From Sarcophilus harrisii (Eukaryota; Chordata; Mammalia; Dasyuromorphia; Dasyuridae): a stretch of DNA of 64,000 nucleotides. The translations under genes and the position numbers were made by a program. The notes under the pieces are model-generated. The model made no database searches. It was not told the origin of the DNA and saw only the letters and a program-made list of their open reading frames with translations. Location of the stretch: contig NC_045428.1 of NCBI RefSeq assembly GCF_902635505.1, positions 302,365,107-302,429,106 of the forward strand, written 5' to 3'. Within the stretch, counting starts at the first letter, position 1. Each line of letters opens with the position of its first letter. Below are positions 22,500 through 35,600 of this stretch, piece after piece.

Positions 22500-22565
22500 T
22501 CAGTCGTAATGAAGGTTTTTTAGAGTTCCCCCACCAAATCTTTTTCGTTCAGGAAAGCCAGGGAT
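22500..22565 (-). CDS. RABL3: RABL3 exon 8 (last coding exon and stop)
   Basis: On the minus strand CTACAG precedes ATCCCTGGC. The exon encodes [13 protein letters not shown] then TLKNLHYD and TGA (22500-22502). Human reads IPGFPDRKRFGAG..LKSLHYD. The basic RKR stretch and the absence of a terminal cysteine are as in the family. The coding part is 66 nt including the stop. Confidence 0.97.
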   Translation of the reverse strand: MPGFPERKRFGGGTLKNLHYD

Positions 22566-25500
22566 CTGTAGATAGGAAGACAAAAATTATCTAAAGCAGA
22601 TGTAACACAGTCATATCCTTAATAACATGTTTGTCCTTCTCTCATTTCTTGTTTTCTACAGTAAAATAATCCAGTAATATCATTCACACATTTACAATGC
22701 AAATGTGTTTATCTTGATAGGGGAAGTTACTACTAAGAAATTCAAACTGTAAGAATAAGGTGAACTAAAAATAGTACCAAAGAACAGGTACCAAATAGGT
22801 AGAACGTAAATTTCTTTAAAAACAATAAAATATAACCTAAATTAAAAAAGGTGAAAATTGAACATTATTTAACATATTATTATTTAAAATTAAGTGTTAA
22901 CATTATAATAGTCAGTTCTTTAATGTCAGCAATAGAAGAAAATAGGACATGTGGTTCCTTTGGGATCAAGAGGAATCCCTGTAACTCCATAAAGAGCTTT
23001 AGAAATCAAACAATTCCAAGGCTAAGAGTAAGGTTTAATGATATAGAACTTTTGAATTCATTATGGTTATTACCATTTAATACTATGATATAGGAAGATA
23101 TTTCTAATGAAGAACATAAAAAGCAAAACTTGGCACTTTAACTCTAGCTATAGGTCTTATTTTACTTAAAGAAAAAGCTGATCACGAACCTGGTTACCAT
23201 CTCGAATAAAGTATCTCTTCTCTATAACCTGTTGGAAATAGAGAGATGATTTAGCATATGTAGAATATACATATCTGGAAAATGTGGTTAACTGTAATGG
23301 CTACTCAAGAGACTAAAAGATTTATTCACAATTAAGAAACCTTAATTAATCTAAAATTAAGAGGCTTCATACAAATTAAAGTGAAGTCTGCTGCCAGTTA
23401 ATTTAGTTAGTATATAGACTTAATCAGGCCAAGTTTGAGAGTTTGATCTCTATTTGCAGTTAGTTATGCTCTTTTTCATGATCACAGACTGAACTCTTAA
23501 GTCAGATGTTTCATTAACTTCTTTTTCCTTTGTCACAGAGAAAGTAATAAGTAAGAGTAAGTATTCTAGATGGATAAAATTAATATTGATAGTGTTGCAG
23601 TGGCTGGAGTCAGGATAAATTTCATTGTATCAGTGGCACTCAGGCAGAGGACAAATGTATCTCCATGAGATTGACAACAATTAGGTTCAAAATCAAAGGT
23701 CAGAAATTCTATTGTTCCTTAAATGGGACTGCCTACATAGTGGTAAAGATCATAACCTACTCTATTCCTATAGATTATGTGTGAAACTTGTCTGTTTCCC
23801 TGTAGATGCTACTTGTTATTTTACTAACTAAAAGATGACAATGTTCCCCTTGGAGCCATCCTCCAGTTGTTTCTCATTCTTGATATATGCACAAGTCACT
23901 GCTGGTAATATACCACAGTCTGGTTGGCCATCATGAATCCTTCCATTTCCATCTGTTCTTTCAATTCTTCTGAGATGATAATTTATTAGTGAACAGCATT
24001 ACTCCAATATTACTCAATAGTAATTCAACCTTTTTTCAGCGGTGATCAACACTGCTGTGCAATTTCCCATATACAATCCAGCCTGATAGCCCCCGTCAAT
24101 TCAGTCCTCAGCCCAGCATTATCTACTGGAAGTACTTATCCAAACATATTTATAGGCTAAGTCAATAAGTTACCTGTCCAACTACATGTGTTTCTCAATC
24201 ATTTTTGTCTTTCTAAGAGAAAGATGGGATAGATTAATTATGCACTGGTATGGATTTCACTAAGACAGTTTTGTAGTGTTCTACCATTGTAAGAAAAAGG
24301 ACATGTGGAAATTTTACTAATTAGAGTAAAACTTTCATTTAGACTTTGTACTGGACATTTTCCATGATACCAGATGAATACATATTGATTAGTTTGTTCA
24401 AATACCTTCTCTGATGTAAGTACTTAACTGAATGCTGAACAAAGCTATCTATGTGGTCACATCAGTCATGGATTCTCTTATGATTCTGAAATATATGCAA
24501 GAGGAACCTTGTTTGTCAAGACTATTGAAAGTCAAATGCTTTTTTAAAATTAGGAAATGAAATGAGAACTTATATATACATTCTCTTAACTTTCAGGCAG
24601 TTGTGTAGCTATAGTGATATGATAATCTATGAAACACCTTCTAAATTCTGCCTGTTCCTTTTTCAGGTACTCAAAAAGTATACCCTTAATATGAACATAG
24701 AGATTTTATGAAGATAAGAAGGCAAGCAATATGGGATTATCTTCTTAGTTGCCTTTTTTTCTGTAAAACCACTTTTTAAAAAAATCTTTATCAAACTATC
24801 TTGAGAATTGGTGAAATGCTTTGAAAATTATTTTAATATCGGTAGATTAAAACATAACCTAGAATGCAAATTTCTTCTGGGTATTCTTGGTCAACTCTAG
24901 ACATGATTTCCTATATCTTTTTAAGCACCATTATCAGTTTTCACCTGTCATACTGGTTACTATGTACATCTGTGGCACCATAGTGGGAATTCCACTATGG
25001 ATGTCAATGAAAATAGAAATTCTAGCAGATCTGTTCTATTTTTTTTTTTTTTTTTTTTTTGCTGAGGCAATTGGAGTTAAGTGACTTGCTCAGGATCACA
25101 CAGCTAAAAAGAATTAAGTGTCTGAGGTCAGATTTGAACTCAAGGCCTCCTGACTTCAGGGCTGATACTCTGTATACTGTGCCACCTAGCTGCCCCTAGA
25201 TTTGGTCTATTTTGTACCTATTTTTCTCCATATTTTGTTTTCAAATGCTTTGGGATTTCTTCCTGAATTGCTTGTTACTACTATCATGTGACAATATTGC
25301 TCATAAGATATCAAGTGGCTTTCCTCATAATGTTCTGCTAATAAATATCAGGTGAGATCACCTAAGGACCTAATATATATGACAATTCTTAGATTCCAAA
25401 GAAAAATATCTGCTAATCTAACACTAACTCCCAAATTTTCTGGGGCTGAGAAATCCCCCAGGCTTCCCCCACCCTATTTTTTTATGTGCCACAGAGCATA

Positions 25501-28500
25501 TAGGCTGGAATTAAATCAGTCAGGTAACAGGAAGTACTTTCTGATCACAGAGTCTCTCTGTAGAGAACGTGTGTGTGTGTATGTGTGTGTGTTTGTATGT
25601 GTGCATGCGCCTCACCCACATATGTGATTATATTCACTGAATGACAGGTTGATGTTACAATGCAATAAATTCCATCTCTTGATCATCCAATCCAATACCT
25701 AGTTATTAAATGTTTGCTATGTGCAAGACAAAATGCTGGAGATACAAAGGCAAAGGAGCACGCCAAGAGTAGGAATGCATAGGAAAGGAAAGATCCCTAT
25801 TAATGACTTTCATGCTCAGTGTTCCATTTCTCGCCCACTGCCTTTCTCCAGCTCATGCCAACAACTGCTACCAAATTGGAGACAACCGTGACTCCTACTC
25901 AGGCTCTGCTGGGCCTGTCTCCTTGGACAGGGATGGGTAGAGAAGAGGATAATGTGGAGAGAAAGGATGAAAACGAATTCAACACACATGTAATAAGTAT
26001 GTACTAAGAGCCAGAGATAGGAATAGGAAAAGATGACAATCCCAGAACTCTAGGAGTTTAAAATCTAATCTAAGGGAGATGAGACAAGTACACAAACAAG
26101 CATGAGACCAGGGTTAAAGAAGAGATCCAAATAAACTGCTCCAATAAAGTTTGAGAAAGGAGAACTTTTCTCACTTGTGAGGATGAGAGAAATCCTGGTA
26201 AAAGAAAGAAGATGCCAATTCTGGAAAGTAAAGATGAGGACAGAGTTCACTCTGCTTTCCAGTCCCCCTTAGTGGTGTGCAATATGAATACTGGGCACAC
26301 AGCACTCACTTGAGCAGCATTGCAGATATGTGACTTTGACAAGGCAAAGGTGCCCTAATTTATGAGCATGCTGAGTCATCCTATATTTTTATCCCATTTC
26401 AACACTCAGAGAATAGGTCAATAACAGAAATGCAAAAGTCTTTGAAAAAGTATCAGATTAGCAAATATTTTTGCTATGGAACCCAACAAAAAAGGTTTTG
26501 AAAGCCTTTGAAAAGACATTAACTTCATAGCAACTAATAAAGTAGCAGCTACTTTAGAAATTATATATGTGTTTGGAATGAATAACTCCATAGAATTACC
26601 CAAGCAAATCAAACAATTCTTAGAATTTGTATTGACATCAAGTAAGTACCTTTTTTTTATTTTATGTTTTTTAGGAAGGTGTATACTAAGCTTAAAAAAA
26701 CAAAGAAAAACAACCATTTAAAGTAAGAAGTGGGATCAGTTGCCTTAAAATGACAAAAGTAAAAAAATTTAAACCCTGGACGTCATTAGATATCCTTTGC
26801 AGACAAAGTGATATTGCTGATGGTACAAATACTTCAGCAGGCATTGAGCAATTAAATAAAGAAACAGTTCCCCAAGTTGCAAGTTCAGCCTGAAGAAATG
26901 AAGGGACATTGCAAACTAGGTCTTTAACTCTCTTAATACACAGACTCCTAGTTATAATAGAAAAGAGAGCACTAGTGAGAATTTACCTTATCAAAAAATC
27001 TACTCAGCTTGACAGCATTGGAAGATCCTGCGGCAAGGTACCGGGGATTTGTGCAGTCCTAGAAAAGGGAACAAAAAACCTATGATGAGCAGTGATTTAT
27101 ATTTTTCTTTTTTCACTTAGTGGTATTTTTTCACTTAGTGGTATTTTTCCCCAATTACATGTAAAGATAGTGTTCAACATTTTTTTTTTTTTTTTTACAA
27201 ATAATAGCTTTTTATTTTTCAAAATACATGCAAAGATGATAGTTTTCAACATTCACCTTTGCAAAAATTTGTGTTCCAAATTTTTCTCCCTCCCTCCTCA
27301 CCTCTCCCAGACAGCAAGTAATCCAATATAGGTTAAACATGTACAATTCTTCTAAACATATTTCCACATTTATCATGCTGCACAAGAAAAATAAGGTCAA
27401 AAAGGATAAAAGAAAAAAGAAAAACAAGCAAAAAAACACCAACAAAAAAAAAAATACAACAAAATTTATCTTTGTAAGATTCTGAGTTCCAGATTTTTCT
27501 TCATCACTCCTCCCCCTCCCCTGCAAAACAGCAAGCAATCTGATATAAGTTATAAGTACACAATCATGTTAAACCATTTCCACTTAGCCATACAATGAAA
27601 GAAAATTAAGAATAAAAGGGAAAAAACATGATAAAGAAAAAAATAAAAAATGTATGCTTTGATCTGCATTCAGACTCTATAGTTCTTTCTCTGGATGAGG
27701 TCAGCATTTTCTAAGTGATTTATGTTTTTCAATAAAAGTCTTTATTAGTTACAATGATTATTATTAGGTTCTTTGATAGAGAAATAAAGCCTGTTATATT
27801 TTTAGAAAGTTTCTATAGGTGGATTTCAAATTACAATTAATAATATAGGAAGCAATGAATTATAAGAAGTATTAGAGAAAGGTAAAGTTGCCTATTTTTT
27901 GGTGATCAACCAATTTATCATTTTTATGGTGGTCCTTGAATTGGTTTTATTCAAAGGGTTAGGTTTATAAGGTTGGCACTTTTTGAATGAAAAATCAGTC
28001 AACAAGCATTTATTAAATACTTACCACATACCATGGACTATGTATGCTGAAGATCCTAAGCATTTAATTAAGGTCACACCAGAATAAGAAATAGAATAAT
28101 TATTAGATAAAAATTCTTTAGTTCCATTCCTCTGTGCTAATCCTCACAGAATATTTACTCATAACCAAATGTGACATGAAATAAATCATTTGAAGCTCTT
28201 ATGTCAAATGCAACATCAAGCACAAGCATAATTACTTCCTCCAAACGCTTAAGGTGCCATGCTTAGGTTGGAGGCACAAAGGACACAGGGCCGCAGAACT
28301 GAGTTGTGTTGAAAAAGAAAAAAGAAAAGACTGAAGGCAGAAGGTTAAATATATTGAATATTTAGTAATCTATCTATTGAGATACATATAGGAACTTTAT
28401 CAATACAGTTAATGTATTGTAGAATGCTGTCTATGGAAAATAAGATGAATCTAAATAATTAGAGAAATATTAATGAAAATGATCAACTATGAAAGATTTG

Positions 28501-31500
28501 GTTCTTCTCAGTGATTTAGTTATCCAAAGCAATCCTAATAGACTTTGAACAGAAAATGTCATCTGCATTCAGAAAAAGAACAAAGGAGACTGAATGTAAA
28601 TCAACACATGCTATGTTCATTTTTTTGTTTGTTTGTTTTGTGTTTTTTAATCTCTCCTATGGTTATTCCCTTAGTCTGATTTTCTCCTCGAAACATGATT
28701 CATAAAACAATGTACATTTAAAATAAGTAAATAAATTTTAAAAATTGCTATTGATTAAAAAAAAAAACACTTCGGATCTCACTTATTGTTCTTTCATATT
28801 GTACTGTGTATTTAACATATCTGTATAATCTCTTATCTTCCGTAGGAGAGGAGAGAAAAGAGCTAGAAACAAGAGGGATGGCTTGGAAGAAATGGAAGGC
28901 TGGTGAACCTAAGGTTGTAGGAAAAGGCAAACAGATTTAGAAGATTTTTTCCATTAATTCCCTTGAATTTTTTTCTTAAAGAATAATTTTGTTATTATTT
29001 TTTCTAACTCTATAAAGTAATTTCTTGGCAGTTTAATTGGTATGGTGCTGTATAAATAGAGTAATTTAGGTAGAATTGTCATTTTCATTACATTAGCTTG
29101 GCCTACCCATGAGCATTTGGTATTTCTCCAGTTGTTTAGATCTAACTTTATTTATGTGAAAAGTATCACTATTATTTATGATTTTGATCATATCTCCATG
29201 ATCTCAAATTCTGAAAATCCTATTTGCATAACCTATCCATCTCTCCTCTGTTGAGTACTTCAATTCATTATGATTAGAGAGAAGTTCAAGTACTGTTGGC
29301 ACCCTCGCCTCCCCCTCCATTTTTCTGTCCATTGTAAATAAAAGCTCTTTCTTCTGTGCCTCTTTTATATGAAATAATTTCCCTCATTATTTCTCTTCCT
29401 TCTCCTCTCAATGCATCCCTCTTTTCCATCTCTTAGTTTTTAGATCATCTCATCATAGTCAAGTCACACCTTTGCCTCTCTGTGTATGTATACTCCTAAT
29501 TGCCCTAATAATGATAGTTCTTAGGAGTAACAAGTAACATCTTTATATATAGGAATGTAAGCAACTTATTGAACATTGTTTATTCCCTTATGGTTTTTCT
29601 TTCATGTTACCTTTTTATGCTTCTCTTTAGTTTTGTATTTGAAAAACTAATTTTCTATTTAGTTCTGGTCTTTAGTTCTAATCAGGAATGTCTGAAAGTC
29701 TTCTATTTCATTAATTGTCTGCTTTTCCTTCCTGAAGAATTATATTTCTTTTGCTGGATTATTCTTAGTTGTAATACTGGATCCTTTGTCTTCCAGAATA
29801 TCATATTCCAAATCCTCTGCTCCTTTCATGTGGGAGCTGATAAATCTTTGAATCTGATGGTGGCTCCATGATATCTGAACTGTTTCTTATTTCCTGAACT
29901 TTTTCTCTTTGAAAGAACTCAGGAATTTAGCTATAGTAGTCTTGGGAGTTTCCATTTGGGGATTTCTTTCTGGAGATAATTGGTGGATTATTTCAATTTC
30001 CATTTTACCTTCAGGAACCAAAATATAAAGGCAGTTTTCCTTGATAATCTCTTGAAATATGATGTAGACATTCTTTTTCTAAACAAGGCTTTCAGGTAGT
30101 CCAATAATTCTTAAATTTTATCTATTCCATCTATTTTCCAGGCTGATTGTTTTTTCCTATGACATAGTTCACATTTTTCTACTCCACCCCCATTCTTCTG
30201 AGTTTGTTTTATTATTTCTTGATATCTCAAGGAGTCATTAGCTTCTACTTGCCCAATTCTATTTTTAAAAAAATTTTTAATATTTTATTTTATCCCAGTT
30301 ACATGTAAAATAATTTTTTTATGTTTTTAAAACTTTAAGATCCAGAGTCTCTCCCTTCCTGCCTCCCCATTCCCCCAATGAGAAGAAACAGTTGTACAAA
30401 ACATTTCTATACAAGTCATATTGTGAAAGAAAATATAGGGGAAACTAGATGGCACAGCAGATAGAGCACAATCCCTAGAGGCAGAAGGATCTGAATTCAA
30501 ATCCTGCCTGACACCTAATACTTCCTAGCTATGTGACCCTGGGCAAGTGATTTAAACCCAATTATCTCACATCCCCCCACCAAAAAAAAAAAAAAGAAAA
30601 AGAAAAGAAAATATATTTCTCTCCCCCAAAGAGGGGGGGAACCTTCAAGAGAAATAAATTAAAACAAAAAAAAAGTATGCTTTTATCTGTATTAAAACAT
30701 AATCAGTTCTTCCTCTTGGTATGAAGAGCATTTTTTTTTAAATAACTTTTTATTGACAGAACCCATGCCAGGGTAATTTTTTATAACATTATCCCTTGCA
30801 CTCACTTCTGTTCCAATTTTTCCCCTCCCTCCCTCCATCCCCTCCCCCAGATGGCAAGCAGTCCTATACATGTTAAAAAGGTTACGTGCAGAACCGAACA
30901 GTTCTCTTGTTGTTCAGGGAGAATTAGATTTAGAAGGTATAAATAACCCGGGAAGAAAAACAAAAATGCAAGCAGTTTACATTCATTTCCTAGTGTTCTT
31001 TCTTTGGGTGTAGCTGCTTCTGTCCATCATTGATCAACTGAAACTGAGTTAGATCTTCTCTTTGTCGAAGAAATTCACTTCCATCAGAATACATCTTCAT
31101 ACAGTATCATTGTTGGCATATATAATGATCTCCTGGTTCTGCTCATTTCACTCAGCATCAGTTCATGTAAGTCTCTCCAAGCCTCTCTGTATTCATCCTG
31201 CTGGTCATTTCTTACAGAACAATAATATTCCATAACATTCATATACCACAATTTACTCAACCATTCTCCAACTGATGGGCATCCATTCATTTTCCAGCTT
31301 TTAGCCACTCCAAAGAGGGCTGCCACAAACATTTTGGCACATACAAGTCCCTTTCCCTTCTTTAGTATCTCTTTGGGATATAAGCCCAGTAGTAACACTG
31401 CTGGATCAAAGGGTATGCCCAGTTTGATAACTTTTTAAGCATAGTTCCAAATTGCTCTCCAGAATGGCTGGATGTGTTCACAATTCCACCAACAATGTAT

Positions 31501-32651
31501 CAGTGTCCCTGTTTTCCCACATCCCCTCCAACATTCATCATTATCTTTCCCTGTCATTCTAGCCAATCTGACAGGTGTGTAGTGGTATCTCAGAGTTGTC
31601 TTAATTTGCATTTCTCTGATCAATAGTGATTTGGAACACTAGTACATATTTACCCATTAAACAAAATTCACTGGCTATATCTTTATGCTTTTGGTCAGAA
31701 ATTGATATGATTAATAGTAAAAGAATACAAGTATGGTCTTCAAAACATTCAAAATGAAATTTAAAAGAATCATTCTGATAATTACTTTCTATGGTAGGAA
31801 TACTTTTTTTTTTTTTTTTTGGAATTTCAAAATTCATAGTACAAAAAAGAGACTGTAAATCTAAAACTATCTATTTTAGACACTAATAAATTTTTGGGAA
31901 AAACTCCTTTTGAAATCTATGCAGTCAGAATCACAATCCTAAGAACCTTCTAGAGTATTTCTAAATGCATATATACATACTTTCTAGCAAAGAATCTAAA
32001 TACAGCAAGACTTTGCAAATGGATAGCTGTTAAGTTTAAGAAAGACAAGATTAAGTAGATAAGGTATCCAAACCAGATCTAATTTGATAAGAGTATAAAA
32101 TTTCTTTCCAACAATGAGATGATTGATGCCAGTTCCAATGATTTTGTGATGAAGAGAGCCATTTACACCCATAGAGAGGACTATGGCCACTGAATGTAGA
32201 TTTCAACATAACATTCTAACTTTTTGTTGCTGTTTGCTTGCATTTTGTTTTCTTACTCATTTACTTTCCTTTATGATCTGATTTTTCCTGTGCAGCAAGA
32301 GAACTGTATAAATAGGTTTAGACACACTTGATTTAACATATATTTTAATATATATAACATATATTAGATTGCTTGCCATCTGGGGAGGGGGTTGGGGGAA
32401 GGAGAGGAAAATTTGGAACACAAGGCTATGCAAGGGGCAATGTTAAAAAATTATCCATGTATATGGTTTGAAAATAAAAAGGGTTAAAAAAAAAGTATAT
32501 AGGGGCAGCTAGGTAGTACAGTGGATAGAATACCAGCCCTGAAGTCAGAAGGACTTGGGTTCAAATCTGGCCTCAGACACTTAACACATCCTAGCTATGT
32601 GACCCTGGACAAGTCACTTAATTCCAATTGGCTCAGAAAAAAAAAAAGAAA

Positions 32652-32684
<33 letters not shown>

Positions 32685-35600
32685 ATATATAATTTTATTT
32701 TGATGCCTTATTGGGATATTCTTGAGAGTTATGCCAGAAGGATATAAACTCTGACAGATTCTTCAATTGAGTGAGGTTCAGAGTTTGGACCTTAAATATG
32801 CCATATTTGTTGCCCCAAGAACACATCAGATCAATGGATAATATTAGACATGTCTCTTGAGCATGATCAATCAAATCTAAAGTTTGAAGAAGTTCATCAC
32901 AGAGGATTTGTTATCATATAATGAATTTTTTGGCTATAATAAGTCATTAAGCTATCTCTTGAAGCAGCAAAGAATTAAGTACTCACAACGATGAAATCAC
33001 AAATCTTTGATTACTGATGTCCAAGTGTTGTGATTAAAGACTCAAATATGAACTGTACTCTTTCATTGCTTATATGTGCTTTACATAATGTACTATCATA
33101 CATCTTCTATTTAAACTACATAATTGTATTGTCGGGCTCTTTTTTCCCCCCCAGTTTAAGAAGATGTATCATTTAATAGATTTGTGATCAACAAAAATAA
33201 TAATGGTATTCAAATGGTTCAATTTTCCTCTTTTTAAAGATTGAACTTGCTTATTTGTACCTGAATTTTTGTTACTTTTCTTTTTAATTGTGTTATTTTT
33301 TTTTGGTGTTAACCTCCTTATTTTCACTTCCTTGATACTAAGTGTTCTTATTGTTAATAATAAGTTCAAAGGCCCGGCATTATCAAAAGTCCAAAGCTCT
33401 TTATTGAATGAGTGAACTCTTTGGAGACACTCAAACTCTTATCATTTGAAAAGCTTCTCCAGATTCTAAAAACATGTAAAATTGGCCTCATCCCTGTGAA
33501 GAGAATGATGAATGACATATTCTAGACTAATCAGGAAAACCTGCAGGCCCTGTTAACACAAAAATATTTTGATTGAAATCAAGAACTATAAGAATAAAAT
33601 AAATTCTGATTTCAACTTAGTCCATTTTTCTTCTGGGTACTGTTAAAATTGAGTAATCTTAGAACTACTAGTTTCAGGACATGATGTACTCTAAGATTGG
33701 AACTGCCCTCTAATATTTCAAAGTCCATTGCTCATTCTTCAGGCATTTACAGCAAATCCTCCATGGTGACAAATGAAGGAGACAGGAATCAGCTTTTGTT
33801 TGAAGCCTTGTTTTTCGTAAAATGAAGAGCCTATACTCCACTGCAAAATGGAATGCAAATGTTTCAAGAATTCAAAAGGAAGGTGATCTAGTTGCAGAGA
33901 TTTGATAAAGTAGTGGAACTACCCACTTGTAGTGGGTCATGAACACCCAAAAGTAAATGATCTGCAAAGAGCCACCATAAGCATTTATATCTACCTCCCT
34001 TACATTGCATCTGCAACAAAAATGGTGACCACAGTTTAGGAGTAGGACTATATGCATTTTTCTCCATTTAACATTGCTTGGCCTACAAGGGAACAGTGTT
34101 GTACAGTATTGTTAGCCAATAAGCCTTAACTGTGCTAACTGGCTCAGAATGGGGCTCAGTAATCTGTAGTGTATTATCACATGGGAAAAATGAGTAACTT
34201 TCAGCTTGTCTAGTAATCCCTCTGTGTGATATTTAGTTCTCAAAGCTTATGTAAGCACTCCAAGGTTTATGGAAGAGTTTAAATGATTAGGATAGATTCT
34301 CTTCTGTGATATGAAGGCTACCCTTCACCAAATTGAAGAAACTAAGTGACTCAATCAAGGCAGGAACAACAGAGGCACAAAATCATCCCCTAAACTAAGC
34401 ACTTAATCATTTTTAGTTCGCTTTACCATTTTTATAGTAAGCCCATCATTTTCCTCAGACACAAATTATCACAGTGGATAGCATTGGAATCACTGTTATA
34501 AGTTACTTTATATAATGTTAATTTTATAGACTACATGTTTAAGAGCCTGCTATACATAATATACCACATGGTACCTAGCATGAGGTTCCAGAAAGCAGGG
34601 TTAACTGCCTAATAAATTGGCACAGAGAGAATGAACTTACTCAGGTAATGACTGTAGACTTGTAAGTGATCCAAGAGTCAAAGCACACAAGTTATTGATA
34701 AAAGAACAATAGCCAGGAAGCAATACCTAGGGTATAGCTGTCTCCCCCACAGTGACTTAGCTATAAGTACAGGGCATGTTATTTCCCTTTTCTGGATCTC
34801 AATTTTTTCATCTATAAATGAGTGAGGGTAGATTAGAAGTAATTTAAGGATCAAGTAATACGGTATTGTACAGAAGAGAACAATTAGAAACTAACAAAAA
34901 ACTTCCAAGAATAGAAGATGCTAACAGGGAAATGTATAATAGAATGAAAGATATTTTTGAAACAAAGGTAAGGAAGACAAGCAAATAGCCACAGTACTCC
35001 ACTAATATCCTTCCAATGTTAGGAAAAATCAAGGTAGTCCTCCAGTACTTTGAGTGGATCCTCTGTGATGAACTTTGGGGGGGGGGGGGGGGGCGGGGGG
35101 GTGGAGGGGGTGAGACATGGATAAGAGCTGGACAGAAGCATCAGGCAGGGACAACTGTGATCTGTATCACTGAAGAAAGAAACCAAACTGACAGGATCAC
35201 TGATCCATCAGAAACCTTTTAAGTATCCATTACATTAAATGACATATATTTCACCATCCCTTAATCTACTGAGAATGTTTTTCTAATAATACTAGACATT
35301 TACTACTGAAATACCAGAGCAGCTTGGTGCAGTGCATAGAGGGCTGGGCCTAGGTCAAAAGACTTCAGTTCAATTCAGACTCAAATACTGACTAGCTGTG
35401 TGACCCTGGACAAGTCACTTCAGCACTTAAGTCGGCCTCAGCTTCTCATTTGTAAAATGTATAATAATAGCACCTAACTCTCAAGGACATTGTGAGGATC
35501 AAATGAAATAATAATTATAAAACTTTTAGCAGAGTGCCTGGCACAAAGTGTTATATAAATGTTAGCTATTATTATTATTATTACTTACCAAATTAATCTC

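Noticed and set aside
31084-31623. Minus-strand frames of 104 and 62 codons
   Set aside because: Sense translation of L1 sequence following ORF2, not a host gene.
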